DNA of 64,000 nt, from assembly GCF_003171515.1 (NCBI RefSeq), contig NC_089394.1, positions 1,922,001 to 1,986,000 of the forward strand. The letters run 5' to 3'. The number at the start of each line of letters is the position of its first letter. Within the stretch, counting starts at the first letter, position 1. Positions 54,201 through 64,000 of this stretch are shown here, one piece after another. The stretch comes from Pyrenophora tritici-repentis (Eukaryota; Ascomycota; Dothideomycetes; Pleosporales; Pleosporaceae). The position numbers were made by a program, and so were the translations under genes. The notes beneath the pieces were generated by a model. The model saw only the letters and a list, made by a program, of their open reading frames with translations, ran no database searches and was not told the origin of the DNA.

Positions 54201-55361
54201 GAGAAGGCTTTCGCAGCAACCGAGATCGCAGGAATCCAGATCCCCCAGACACACGAGCAAGCTATCAACGACCCAAAGTATGGAAAGCAATGGAAAGCAG
54301 CAATACTTGAAGAGATAATCGCGTTAATAGAGAATCGAACCTGGGAGGAAGTTCCAAAGCCAAAAGACGCGAACATGGTTGATTCAAAGTGGGTTTTTAC
54401 AGTCAAAACGAATCTCGACGGGACTGTTGAGAGGTTTAAGGCACGCCTTGTGGCAAGAGGTTTTACGCAAGCACACGGAACAGACTACAACGAGACTTTT
54501 GCCCCGACAGTCCGCATGGACACCTTACGTCTGTTTATGGCCACTGTCGCAGCGGAAAACCTGGAATGTTTCCACTTTGACATTAAGAATGCATTCACAG
54601 AGTCGCACTTGAAGGAAGAGATCTTTCTTAAGCAACCCCAAGGAGTAGAAGTCAAAAAAGGATACGTCCTTAGAGTTCTCCGCAGCTTATACGGACTCAA
54701 ACAGGCTGCTCGCGACTGGAACTTGTTGATAAAGAAAGAACTTCTGGCATGGGGATTCGTACAAAGCCTCGCAGACCCGTGCATGTTTATCCACAAAGAA
54801 AAACAACTCCGTATCCTCGTCTACGTTGATGACATTGCTGCTGCTGCAAAAGATCGAGCTCAAATTGATTGGTTCTACGAGAAGCTTTCTGGAAGATTCA
54901 ACACCAAGAACCTGGGGGAGATTCATAAGATCCTTGGAGTACGAGTTACGCGAGACAGAAAGCGCCGCACAATCTACCTCGATCAAGAACAGTACCTACA
55001 CGCAGTACTTGACAAGTTTGGAATGTCTAGCAAACAACACAGAGACAAGAAGATTCCATCTGCAGATTACACTTCATTTAGGCCAGCCACTGACAACGAC
55101 ACCCGAATCGACATCACTGAATACCAGCAAGTGATAGGGAGCCTTATGTTTGCTATGGTTCTTACACGTCCAGACATTGCATTCACCCTCGGAAAGCTAA
55201 GCCAATACATGAGCGATCCAGCAGAACACCATGGCCATGCGTTGAAGAACCTGCTACGATATCTAAGGTCGACAGTGACATTGAAGCTACGCTACGGACC
55301 AGGGGAGTACACTCGCAATTTGTCATCTACTCTGATGCTGACTGGGCAAGCGACATGGTAG
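51261..55361 (+). CDS. gag-pol: Copia Gag-Pol polyprotein (protease, integrase, reverse transcriptase)
   Basis: 1366 codons from ATG 51261. The N-terminal gag ends in a zinc knuckle CX2CX3HX4C near residue 265, one residue shorter between the second Cys and His than usual. The protease is DTGASSHM near residues 358-365. The integrase has the HHCC region, then D in FDIAGP, D in GTDNAPE and E in HQNGPAER. Two AT-hook cores (RGRPR at residues 824-828 and 895-899) flank six 8-residue repeats. The reverse transcriptase has YVDD near residue 1188. The frame breaks near 55323 by loss of one base within AATTT, so the last 13 or so residues are not native. Products act in cytoplasmic particles and the nucleus. 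Confidence 0.93.
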   Translation: MAVEKEEWKIPQLTAENHDTWFRRNKVKLKGKKVFYVCEKNLVQHCQIAIAGELTEAMEELEIAEADKHTKIRVNIEKRDKYLEDEATAIDLLFRSLTEDDQALIDEYDTAFQFWAYLQKKYTQTDATTANIYMTRIQTFTFNPGNTIVGSWEKLKEYRRKLVAADADTNGAYKDSALLLVLIRSLPKEFKTTIDTLNAQLNLTVEQKLKFLEEKEVRDQQDADEKALPAFRKTEKYVPPYKRRNHKSSPLSSDSESGTKFMVQCFLCDGAHGVRDCPRRERARKLLKEYDAKKSSKPPIKTLKQRNSHKKTGKAYGAEEVNSESDELSETSDSEPEEIETCRLSKDIVGKASPSTWAADTGASSHMSDQPSLFRRMIKIKRRLVRVGGGELYADWKGEAQVVCKDGSSTWLSEVLLVPNLGVNLLSGRRICAAGLKGRFNSHVLCFKLGKEIIIKATMDDGLYVVSHIADGYHETAFLGTEPHTPVKSELKVDEKERYLLYHRRFAHLGPTKIAKLHEVTTLQKKIQVPEKIEICEVCSLTKMKNSIPKQLREHKATKLALVQFDIAGPFPTSLRGNRWFLQIIDSYTRKNWVIPLKKKGDAQRELRIWKTFVEHQTGEKVKAAGTDNAPELLQQAEEWRVTQGVEIQPTTIASSHQNGPAERNIQTAEADMRAMLKDAGLPIEFWDEAVEADAYLRNRTNTGPMINGKQVSPEEAFTGTKPSIDHIRVWGSKCYSYINPKTIPADQRHDKLVDRGRIGVFMGYSETTNKQFKFYSPELGYTSRTSRLSVDEYTPGGKVELRLRNIPAGPQGTQNTMPDRKPRGRPRKDLELSPAERMEPTPTERMEPSPAEPMEPSPTEPMEPSPAEPIEPVSENPMEPSSAELTHEPVKRHRGRPRRLTTIPPTAPSDERVPNLVNEEGPEEPCTQSVREKEIPRYFTRQAKRKRSNEEIVEDERFSKIVKAMLAQVGLTEEQTRLSEKAFAATEIAGIQIPQTHEQAINDPKYGKQWKAAILEEIIALIENRTWEEVPKPKDANMVDSKWVFTVKTNLDGTVERFKARLVARGFTQAHGTDYNETFAPTVRMDTLRLFMATVAAENLECFHFDIKNAFTESHLKEEIFLKQPQGVEVKKGYVLRVLRSLYGLKQAARDWNLLIKKELLAWGFVQSLADPCMFIHKEKQLRILVYVDDIAAAAKDRAQIDWFYEKLSGRFNTKNLGEIHKILGVRVTRDRKRRTIYLDQEQYLHAVLDKFGMSSKQHRDKKIPSADYTSFRPATDNDTRIDITEYQQVIGSLMFAMVLTRPDIAFTLGKLSQYMSDPAEHHGHALKNLLRYLRSTVTLKLRYGPGEYTRNLSSTLMLTGQATW
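53761..53904 (+). repeat. Six 24-bp coding repeats in Copia pol
   Basis: Units of the form SPAEPMEP (positions 53761, 53785, 53809, 53833, 53857 and 53881) encode a Pro/Glu/Met-rich spacer between integrase and reverse transcriptase. Confidence 0.85.
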
Positions 55362-55813
55362 ACCGAAAGAGCGTTTCAGGGAGCACTGCAATGTTCTACG
55401 GAGGTCCAATATCATGGTCTAGCAAGAAGCAACGGTCTGTTGCAACGTCAAGCTGCGAATCTGAATACATCGCACTATCAACATGCTGCAAGCAAGGCCA
55501 GTGGATTGCTCAAATGTTTAGAGATCTTGGGTTCCCAAAGTACATTGGAAAAGACACCAACAAGGTCCAGATGCTAGGAGACAACCAGGGTGCCATTGCA
55601 CTTACAAAGAACCCTCACCTTCACGAAAGATCAAAGCACATCGACGTCTGTTATCATTTTATCCGAGACCTAGCAGAACAAGGCAAACTCGATGTGGCCT
55701 ACGTTCCAACTGCAGACATGGTGGCTGATGGAATGACAAAGCCATTGCAGCGAGTCGCATTCGAGAGATTCAAGAACCAATTAGGAGTTGTCCTTGGACC
55801 GGACCTGCCCTGA
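55355..55813 (+). CDS. pol: Copia RNase H (frame-shifted end of polyprotein)
   Basis: The frame actually resumes near 55323 with the YSDADWAS motif. It then carries SCESEYIAL, DNQGAIAL and the ERSKHID block of Copia RNase H and ends with TGA 55811-55813. It lacks its own start, so it is expressed only if the upstream one-base loss is an assembly artefact or is bypassed. Confidence 0.85.
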   Translation: MVDRKSVSGSTAMFYGGPISWSSKKQRSVATSSCESEYIALSTCCKQGQWIAQMFRDLGFPKYIGKDTNKVQMLGDNQGAIALTKNPHLHERSKHIDVCYHFIRDLAEQGKLDVAYVPTADMVADGMTKPLQRVAFERFKNQLGVVLGPDLP

Positions 55814-55820
55814 GGGGGAG

Positions 55821-56055
55821 TGTTAAGAATATGTTAGGTTCAGTCCAGGTCGGCGAGGTGAGGTTCGTGGAGTAAGCCCGAGCAGAAGGACCGACGCGGA
55901 ATGATGATCTGTCATGTACGTCCTAAGATCATCATAACAACAAGTAGATAGAACAATAGCTCTTAGTGAAGTTCAATCCAATACAGGGTTACCTTTCGTA
56001 CCTCTACTCGGTCGCCTATGGTAGTCATACCACCAGAGGAGACCTTGTTCTAACA
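55821..56055 (+). repeat. Copia 3' LTR
   Basis: Identical to the 5' LTR and preceded by the purine tract TGAGGGGGAG (55811-55820). Confidence 0.93.
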
Positions 56056-56060
56056 GAATC

Positions 56061-56289
56061 TGTTTTTATAGAGGATGTACGCAAAGAATTCTGGTTAGAT
56101 ACCCAACGTCATGACGGTGCGACAGGCGCGTCAAGCAATTTCAGAGATCATTTAGAGAGGACAGTTCGATGGGACCTTACACCCAGAACTGGAGTGGACA
56201 TTGGCACGTTAGTAGTACATGCTAGTAGGCGTCGTGGAAAAGAGGGCATTCAATGGAGCATTGGCTTATCTTTCGCGTGGTCTATTTAA
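56061..56289 (+). pseudogene. HET-domain protein, severed 3' part
   Basis: The reading frame interrupted at 50665 resumes exactly at 56061 after one target-site copy: the split codon and the next 76 codons (with stop TAA 56287-56289) stay in frame. Removing the element and one copy of GAATC gives a continuous 550-codon gene, which shows the insertion is the only lesion. The tail begins FIEDVRKEFW and ends FAWSI. Confidence 0.88.
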
Positions 56290-56592
56290 GCATTAATCAT
56301 ATAAAAGATCCACGACTTAGTTCGCAATCACATGCATTTAACTCTATCAATTTTGCACCTTCATAACATCGAATCCAATCGTTTTGTATCACATTCTGCC
56401 CCACGACATACATGATAAAGTATAGCCATGTTAGGACATGCTATAGATGTCCATGTTCAACAGTGATATACCCAAAAATAGAAGCGTGAACCGACTCCAA
56501 AGCCAGGCCCATCATTACAAGTTTATACAAGTTATGCAAGTGACCACTAAAAACCCAGTTGATTATTCGCCAGATGGTTGATACGCCAGCCT
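56290..56592. other. Spacer between HET remnant and SKT5
   Basis: 3' flanks of both genes. No feature recognised. Confidence 0.45.
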
Positions 56593-59500
56593 CTACATGA
56601 CAACACAATTCTCTTCCTGTTGCTTCTGGTTTGTCCTGCTAAGGCGTTCACGCTTCATCTGTACTTTGCTACCACCACGCTTGAGCTCTTCAAGGCGCTC
56701 TTGTGCTTTGGGGAATTTGTACGCTACAATCATGTTAGTCATACTCTGTTTCTTTGTTCAATACGTGTTCAAACTTACCAGCAGCTCTTCCATACCACCG
56801 TTTCGCCTCGTCAAGACTCCGTGGACACCCTATACCCACTTCTGTGAAATAACCCATGGCGAAAAGCGCCTTTGGTAACGGTGGCTCTGCACAGGCCGCC
56901 TTACGCGCCCAGAGAAAGGCTTCGGTGTCACTTTGTTCAAGAATACCGGAGGTACCTGTCAAGTACCAACCTGACAGTGCGAGCTCACTCTGGTGTTCTT
57001 CCTGGGCAGCAGCTTTGGTATACCAAGCGATACTTGTGCGCGCGTCAATTGGACAGCCAAGCAGCCCGTATTCGTAAGCTTGTCCGAGACGGAATTGAGA
57101 GAATTTGTACCCAAGGTCAGCTGCTTGACGGAATAGCCGTAGTGAGTATGCTTCGTCTCGGATTGCGCGTTCGCTGCCAGTTTGCGCCTCGTAGATGAGT
57201 GCTAGCTCGTGAAGCGCATGTGGATTATCTCGATCGGCGCGCTCAGCAGCTCGCTTGAGCATAGTGATGGCTTCACCAACATTCTTCTGTTGGCCCAAGA
57301 GTCCTTTGAGAAGAATCATACCCATCTTGTACATCGCAGGTGTGTCGCCCAGTGTGGCTGCACGACGATACCACTGCACGGCCTTGACTGGATCCTTCTT
57401 TGTTCCACCACCCTCTTCATGACCCATCTCACAGCAGACAGCTGTACGATACGCACTTGCTGCATGGCCACCTTTAGCGGCCGATTGATAAAGCGTGAAT
57501 GCCTCTTTGGTGTCAACCTGGAGACCGAGGAGTCCTTGGCCGTAGCAGTCTGCAAGGTAGAACATGGCATCCGGAGAACCGGCGCTGACGAGCTTCTTAA
57601 TAATCTTGTAGGCTTCCTGGGTGAACTTTTCCCGATTTTTGTTCTTCGTTCGTGCGTCAGCTGTGCCTCCTTCGTCAGCAAGTACATTGGACGCTTCCAC
57701 GAGCTTCTTCGATAATATCATTCCTGTAGCAATGTCGGCTTGATTCGATTTCTTCCATGTGTTACGGAGTCTGTTCAGTTCATCGTAAGTGACTGGGTGT
57801 GATACGGCACTTTGTGCGCTGTTGCGCTGTGTGGACGAGGGTTGAACTTCGTGGCTAGTGCGTCCTGGCTCGCTATTGTACTGTCTGACTGGTGGTGGTC
57901 TTGCAGTTTGTGGAGCTGGAGTATGTGATGACTGTTGCTGGCCCTGTTGCATAAGCCCAGGCCGTACAGGCGTTGGATGCGCAGGTAGTGCGTCTGGGTT
58001 TGACAGTGCCTGAGCGTTGACAGGCGCCCTACCCATTGGATCACCAGGCATACGTCCAGACCCAGGCCCTGCTGTTCCAGGTCGTTGCATTGGGTTTCCA
58101 GGCCCCATCGGCGGCGCAAAGTTCCTCGTGTTGGGTGGTGGCTCTGAATAGGCAGAGTCGTCAGAATGGCCTCTTTGAACACCCGGTGGATGACGTCCAT
58201 ATCTCGGGTCAAAGGCTTGGGGTTGTCCAGGCATGGACCCTTGGTTAGGAGGTCCACGCGACATACCGTCTGTTGTCATACCTCTTTGGGGTGGCCCACG
58301 CGCTCGAGAGGCATTTGGTAAGCCATTCGGACCAGCGAATCCAGTATTTGCCCTGGGCAAACCTGGCATTGGAGGAGCATCTGGAGCTACCTGGTGTGCG
58401 GCATTTGCGTACTGGCCATTAAGATCGGGCTGGGATCGACTTCTCAGCATTTGACCCTGGGATGCGCCATTAGGCCCGGCGGAGGCGGCAGGTGCATAAG
58501 CGGGTTTGTTGTAGTTGGGAGATAGGTGTTTATCAATTGAATCACCTCTACGATGCTTGTTGTCCGTTTCTGGTATGGCGTCAAAGTCGGGCATATCTAT
58601 TGCGGAATTTAAGCTCTTGCGATCGGGTTCACCGTAGTAGTCGTCGTAGAAGGTGTTGAGCCCCTCCTGTTCGTCGGCTTGTGCCTGTTGATACTGGTTT
58701 GGAGCTTGTTGTTGATTTTGCGGGGGGTATTGCTGCTGTGGTCGTGAATGCTGTTGCTGGGATGGCATTTGCGGCATCGGGGGCCTTTGTCCATGCTGGA
58801 TCGGTGGCCCATTCTGTCTCACTCCACCGGCAGTCGAAGGCCTGGGCGGGACATAGGTTGGCGAACCAGGACCATAGTAGCCAGGCGCAGCACCAGGATT
58901 AGCAAAGTCCTGGTAGCCGTCGTAACCGCCTGCTTGACCTCCGTTTGGCAGAGACTGGGGCATCGTCACTGAACGTTGTGTGTTGGGACCAAAGGCTCGC
59001 CGTGAAGGAGACATGGGATCGGAAACGCGGTGCGGAAGCTGTCCTCGGCTAGTATCAACGTTTGCCGGAGATGGCCGCTGACCTGGTGGCATCCGGTTCG
59101 AGGCCTGGCGCTGATTCTGGCTCTCAAAGTTGCCTGAATCCTGGCGGGCATTGACACCTGGCCTTGGCTGCGGCATAGCCCGATTCTGTTGTGCTATGGG
59201 TTGCCCACGCCCTGGCGGACCCCTAGTTGCCGCCTGCGGCCCGTTGTCGCTGATGTTCATCTGTGCCATGCCCTGGTCGATGGCGGTTTGGTGGGCTCCT
59301 TGGTTGGGTTTTTGCGTGGGGAAAGTCGGGAAAGGGTTGTCTTGAGGAAGGCTTTTGGGGGCTGGCATGTTCAGTAACGAACGGTCCAGGCCTGTGTAGC
59401 AGATGGTTAGCATTTCGTTGTCTTGTCTCCACATGCTCGTTGAGACATACCTGGAGCTCTCATTCCCCCTCGTCCTTGGTGTGGAGGCCCATCTCCTCGA

Positions 59501-59976
59501 CCTGCTCCTCTGCCCCGTGGGTCTTGTCGCTGCTGTGGTGGCTCATTGTAGGCCTGCTGCTGAGCGCGTGGGTTCTGAGGAGGCGGACGTCTTGCTTGAT
59601 TCTGCGGCGGTGGTGATTGTTCGTAGTATGGGTTGTTGTATGCGTCTTCCTGGTAATATTGCTGTTGCTGTGAAAGTTGCTGCGGTGGCGGCGCACGACG
59701 CTGATTCGGTGGGGCTTGTCTGTAACCGGCGTTCATGTCTTGGTACCCGTCATGTTGCTGTCCATTTCCCCAATTTCCTTGTTGGTCATAATGGCCGTTG
59801 CCCCATTGCTCCTGGCCCTGCTGGTCATAACCATGATCATAATATTGCTGGTCATAGTGGTCGTCGTAGCCCTGATACTGCTGCTGCTGCTGTCGCTGAC
59901 TTGGTCGACCGGCGGCCTGGTACTGCTGTTGCGGGTGCGCGTAGTTGCTGGCTTGCTGTTGCTGTTGATACGCCAT
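56593..59976 (-). CDS. SKT5: Chitin synthase III activator with SEL1 repeats and CaaX box
   Basis: Exons on the minus strand: 59976-59451, 59391-56779 and 56723-56593 (59- and 55-bp introns), giving 1089 aa. The first two thirds are low-complexity, rich in Gln, Pro, Gly and Tyr. From about residue 770 a series of SEL1-type repeats (AxYxLGxxYxxG pattern; e.g. AMYKMGMILLKG, SQFRLGQAYEYG) forms the alpha-solenoid. The last exon ends in CVVM, a CaaX farnesylation signal. This combination is that of yeast Chs4/Skt5, which recruits and activates chitin synthase Chs3 at the bud neck/septum membrane. Without the final intron the frame would end prematurely, so the CaaX exon supports the splice model. 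Confidence 0.92.
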
Positions 59977-61078
59977 ACCGGCGGCTCTATCGGGGAACAC
60001 GTGGGTCCGCTGCCCGGGCAGGTGCGTCGTCTATGGAGAGACTAGTGAGCGACTGTCGACTGTCGTTGGCGTCCGAGGGCGGCCGCCTGGGCATGTACGC
60101 TCTCTATATGTACGATGGGACCGGTGCTCGTTCGGCGTGTCTGTCGCGTCTTATGCTGGCCGTTGCGGTGGGTAATTTGGTAGTGATTGACTGGGAACAA
60201 GGCTGAGTGGTCCTGGGCCAGGGGCGTACAAAATTAAAGAATCGTCATACGTTCATCGAGAACAGGGAACTCGCTGCCACGCCTATACGCGGTTCTGGTG
60301 AAGAAATGAAGACGATAGGTACACCTGCAATTGTACATGGTCGCGTACCGACGCCGATTGGAGACGGCCGCTGCCGTCCTCAAACACGGGGTGAAGTCCA
60401 ATCGCACACCAGTTCAATCTCGTGTTTCAACTTAGAACTACCAAAAGCGTCGTATCAAGCAGAAAGGCGTCCCTTTTGAGCTTTCCGAGGCCCTGAAACA
60501 CCGCCACAAGCAACGTGTTCTCGGCAAAAGACGCGTCGGTGTCTCTAATTCGCAAGTACAGACACGCAAGTAAATTACTTGAGGCTGTGCGCATTACTGC
60601 AGCATCAAGTCTTGTCAAATTGATGACAGATGGCCATTGGTTTCAGCCTTGCACAGTGCAAGACAATTAACATCGAGTCGCGCAATCCCTATACAGACAA
60701 GGTCGCAGAGCCGCTGAAGATCATACAGATCATGCAGTTCCAACATAGTCTACCAATCAACGCAAAGTCGTCAAAGCTTCCTTGGGCTCGGGAAACCTGT
60801 CCGCCGTGGAGTCGGTCGCATTTCTGGAGCACCGAGCCAAGTCCTTTGCCGCACTTAGCTAATCATGGGCGGTGCAACTACATCACGTGCTGCCAGTTGT
60901 GGCGCAAGACCTGCGACTAGCTTCTTTTGCTATTGGCACACTGCATCGTCGACTTCACCACTTTGGCACGTCTCCACCATAACCACCATACCCGCACATC
61001 GTCCTGTTTCTGCCGACCTGTAATCATCATATTACAGTCCAGTTACCGAGAAACGGAAGCAAGTGCGATAGACAGAAA
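59977..61078. promoter_or_regulatory. 1.1-kb divergent upstream region, SKT5 / CBP4
   Basis: Head-to-head promoters. A 90-codon ORF at 60207-60479 has no motif. No repeat or RNA gene found. Confidence 0.45.
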
Positions 61079-61594
61079 ATGCCGTCAGCACGCACATATC
61101 TCAAAGCTATCTCAGGGTACGATGGTTTTAGCACGTACTGCATTGCATTGGCCGATATCTGACATTATCACAGAGGCGCCATCCTCTGCATAGGTGGTCC
61201 AGCGCTCGTCATGTGGGTGACACCAACAGAAGAGGAAATCTTCAAGGTAATTTTGCTTTCCCATGTGGATGCACCCTACAGATGCTCATATTTCATGCAG
61301 CGATATAGCCCAGAATTGCAGAAGAAGGCTCTGGCGGGGAGGGAGCAACGCCAGAAGGACTTTGATGCCTTTGTTGGCCAGTTGAAGGAGGCTGCACGGT
61401 CTGATAAACCCAGTAAGCTCTTTCTCGGCACCAATCCCCCACCAGTCCGCTAATGGAAAACAGTCTGGACTGCACAAAAGGAAATCGATGCAAAGAGGTC
61501 AGAGGAAGAACAGCAGACCCGCAGAGATGAGCGGGACGCATATGCTGCTGAGGGCCGGAGAAGACAGGCCGAGATCAGGGCCAGCACTCAATAG
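61079..61594 (+). CDS. CBP4: Cytochrome bc1 complex assembly factor
   Basis: Four small exons, 61079-61116, 61174-61246, 61301-61412 and 61464-61594 (introns 57, 54 and 51 bp), give 117 aa. A short basic N-terminus is followed by one membrane segment (GAILCIGGPALVMWV, about residues 14-28), the invariant WVTPTEEE, then YSPELQKKALAGRE, the DKPIW block (made by the exon 3/4 join) and a highly charged C-terminal helix. Cbp4 sits in the mitochondrial inner membrane and helps stabilise newly made cytochrome b with Cbp3-Cbp6. Length and layout match fungal Cbp4. Easily missed, because no exon exceeds 131 nt. Confidence 0.93.
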
Positions 61595-61942
61595 CCGTAC
61601 CTGGCTGAAAATGGCATCTCCTTCGTCACTGTACATATATATCTGTATTACGAATCTACACTTCCATGCCAGGCTTCGGGGCCGTCGAGTACTCAGTCTA
61701 TTCCAACATCAAATCTAGTATGGAAAATCACCGCCATGTCACCTAGACCATTATTTCAGGGCTTATATAAAGAAATTGCTTATATGTACTTAAAGTACTC
61801 ATGCGTGTGTGCATGTGCTGTAACAAGGGCGCTGGTCTCGTGACATGGAGTGGGTTTCGCGCAACCCCAGAATAGAGCGCGCCGCACAGCAAGCCCCAAC
61901 ATCCTCCATCCGCCCCCACCACGACTGACGGGGCTGTATCCA
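61595..61942. other. Intergenic region CBP4 / RAD1
   Basis: 3' flank of CBP4 and promoter of RAD1 in tandem orientation. Nothing further recognised. Confidence 0.45.
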
Positions 61943-64000
61943 ATGCCCGGCGATGCGCAAGCCCCTGTGAAGCTCTCATTGCCCCTCGTTTGTTACCCCG
62001 TCTTCAATCAACCACAGTGTGCTGATGACATCATAGGAATTCCAGCAGGACATCTTCAACCAGCTGCGCGAGGAAGATGAGCTGGTCATCCTCGCTCGGG
62101 GCCTCGGCCTTTTGCGACTAGTCACAAATCTTCTCCATTCGTACGATGCCGCTGGAAACAACCTCATACTACTTGTCGGGGCCGACGACCGCGAAAATGT
62201 GTGGGTTGGCGAGGCATTGGCAGAGCATGCGGCTGTCAGTAATGCGCCCAAGTGTCGCGGCCTAAGCCTGGTCAACACGGATCTGATGAGCGTCGGCACA
62301 CGAGAGAAGCTTTACGCGCAAGGAGGAATATTCAGCATAACTTCGCGCATTCTGATTGTCGACTTTCTGTCTGGCCTCTTGAATCCGGAGACGGTGACGG
62401 GCATTGTAGTGCTGCATGCTGAAAGAGTCGTTGCCACGTCGCTAGAAGCCTTCATCCTGAGGATCTACCGGCAGAAGAACAAGACTGGCTTCCTAAAGGC
62501 TTTCTCTGACACACCGGAGCCCTTTACAACTGGCTTCTCTCCCCTCACGAACATGATGAAGAATTTATTCCTGACAAAACCGGCGCTTTACCCGAGATTC
62601 CACGTCGCAGTCGCCAATTCGCTCGAGGGACGCAAGAAAGCAGAGGTAATCGAGCTAGAAGTGCCTATGACAGACGCTATGCAGGATATACAGAATGCAG
62701 TCTTATCTTGTGTCGAAGCCAGTATTGGCGAGCTCAAGAAGGCCAACCCAGGCTTGGAAGTCGAGGACTGGACCGTGGACAGTGCCCTACACAAGAACTT
62801 TGATCAAATCATCCGACGACAGTTGGATCCTGTCTGGCACCGAACCACGTTCAAAACACGACAGGTTGTTCGGGACTTGTCACTGCTTCGGACTATTCTG
62901 CATGCGCTCCTCACATATGATGCCGTAAACTTCAACAAGTACCTTGACACCGTTTTGGCAGCCTCGCAACCACCGCCAGGGTCGACAAAGCAGAACCAGT
63001 CGCCGTGGCTGTTCCTAGATGCAGCGGACACAATTTTTACCACAGCCAAGCGGAGAGTATACACGGGCAAGGTGTCCAATGCCGAATTAGCCAATGCTTC
63101 CAACGCTGTACCGGAGTCCCTACAGCCTGTTCTTGAAGAATTCCCCAAATGGGCTCAGTTGGCAGAGATATTACAGGAGATTGAGCAGGACGCATATTTC
63201 AATCCAACGCCACAAGACTCTTCCAATGGCTCCATACTGATCATGTGTGGTGATCAGGGCACAGCGTCGCAATTGAGAGAGTATCTGCAGACCATGTACG
63301 TCAAGCCAGAGGGAATTGCCGATGAGGATGAAGAAGAGTACGAGCCATCGGGGAAATTTATGATGCGACGCAAGCTGCGTAACTATTTGACTTGGAAACG
63401 GGATTTCAGCAAAGTCAGCGCTGCCCTATTCTCGGAAAACCAAAAAGCCATCAATACGAGCACGGACAAGAATGCTCAGAGTGGCATGCGTCAAACCTCT
63501 GGTAGACCTCCACCCAACAAGCGGCGTCGAGTAAGAGGAGGCGGTAACGCAGCCGCGGGTCCTGCTCGCTCAGATACAGGAGCTGTCCGTACAGCAGGAG
63601 ATCGAGACGCCCATATCGCAAGCCTCATGGCCGAACTAGAGCCCACTGAGATCGAAGCAGCACAAAAGCCTGGCGAAGTAGGTTTCGATCCTCTTGACAA
63701 CATGGAGAGCTACTACGAGCTCTTCGACATGAATTCTTTGATCGTCGTGCATCCCTACTCCGGTGACCTAGACGAGCACATTCTCGACGAAACGAAGCCC
63801 CGATATGTCGTCATGTATGAACCGGACGCCGCGTTCATTCGGCGCATAGAAGTCTATCGATCCTCACATACAGACCGGACAGTTAAAGTCTTCTTCATGT
63901 ACTACGGTGGCAGTGTCGAAGAGCAGCGCTATCTCTCCGCTGTGCGCCGTGAAAAAGATGCCTTTACTCGCTTGATTAAAGAGCGTGCAAACATGGCCTT
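61943..64000 (+). CDS. RAD1: DNA repair endonuclease XPF/Rad1, 5' part (runs off window)
   Basis: Exon 1 61943-61987 (15 codons), a 49-bp intron (GTTTGT...CATAG), then an open frame from 62037 to the window end, about 669 residues so far. The N-terminal inactive SF2 helicase-like region is recognisable: FQQDIFNQLREEDELVILARGLG, ALYPRFHVAV, LLTYDAVNFNKYL, and a C-terminal part with YYELFDMNSLIVVHPY and FFMYYGGSVEEQRYLSAVRREK. The ERKX3D nuclease and HhH domains lie beyond 64000. With Rad10/ERCC1 it cuts 5' of bulky lesions in nucleotide-excision and interstrand crosslink repair. Confidence 0.93.

Larger units (their letters stand above)
50666..56055 (+). mobile_element. Ty1/Copia LTR retrotransposon inserted in HET gene
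   Basis: The element is 5390 bp, with identical 235-bp LTRs (50666-50900 and 55821-56055) beginning TGTTAAG and ending CTAACA. A perfect 5-bp target duplication GAATC lies at 50661-50665 and 56056-56060. Domain order gag, protease, integrase, reverse transcriptase, RNase H is that of Copia. There is one -1 frame break near 55323; with that base restored, 51261-55813 is a single 1517-aa polyprotein. It lies in the same orientation as the HET gene. No sign of RIP mutation. Confidence 0.95.

Noticed and set aside
55966..56289. 107-codon ORF joining the Copia 3' LTR to downstream sequence
   Set aside because: It is the severed HET tail in frame with LTR sequence by chance, not an element gene.
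59403..60206. 267-codon plus-strand ORF
   Set aside because: Antisense shadow of the low-complexity SKT5 exon.
1..64000. tRNA, rRNA or CRISPR-like arrays
   Set aside because: No tRNA B-box with plausible cloverleaf, no rRNA-like sequence and no regularly spaced repeats were found by eye; a tRNA scan would be decisive.

Overview
The window is fungal nuclear DNA, almost certainly from a filamentous ascomycete (Pezizomycotina). Dothideomycetes/Pleosporales is the best guess but is an inference. The evidence is: introns of 44-150 bp (mostly near 50 bp) with GT/AG ends and CTAAC-like branch sites; a Dicer-like 2 gene; a HET-domain gene; Ty3/Gypsy and Ty1/Copia elements; and an AT/TpA-rich inverted-repeat relic that looks mutated by RIP.

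Layout. 1-1540 is a non-autonomous inverted-repeat element (80-bp terminal inverted repeats) carrying a nested 434-bp TA-flanked MITE. 1830-8848 is a Ty3/Gypsy chromovirus with two identical 176-bp LTRs. From 9.8 to 27.6 kb lie conventional genes: a YeeE/YedE-type sulfur transporter, DPH1, a degenerate PHD-finger protein, an MGS1/WRNIP1 ATPase, a kynurenine aminotransferase (BNA3-like), a small secreted cysteine-rich protein, a Rab escort protein, GlcNAc-6-P deacetylase and a long SMP/C2 lipid-transfer protein. 27.6-33.9 kb is gene-poor, with one recognisable 64-codon gene. After it come DCL2, proteasome alpha-2, a RINGv membrane E3, a GAR-domain protein and an M28 (GCPII/PSMA-like) peptidase. 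49.2-56.3 kb holds a HET-domain gene split by a 5390-bp Ty1/Copia element (identical 235-bp LTRs, perfect 5-bp target duplication). The right end carries SKT5/CHS4, CBP4 and the 5' part of RAD1/XPF.

How things fit together. Most host genes are unrelated housekeeping genes (translation-factor modification, DNA repair, Rab prenylation, chitin synthesis, proteasome, complex III assembly); I see no biosynthetic cluster. The notable biology is in the mobile DNA. The Gypsy element carries an exact 11-nt self-primer arrangement of the Tf1/sushi type, while the Copia element appears primed by an internal cleavage fragment of initiator tRNA-Met. Both look very young. The frame breaks inside them are single-base losses at or next to short homopolymers, so assembly error must be excluded before calling them dead. 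The Copia insertion has removed the C-terminus of a HET-domain incompatibility-type protein, a clear recent change in allorecognition gene content.

Spliced gene models were built by eye from splice sites, reading-frame phase and conserved protein motifs. Every reported joined CDS except the secreted protein and the PHD gene keeps frame and matches its family across the junctions. Family assignments come from motif recognition, not database searches.
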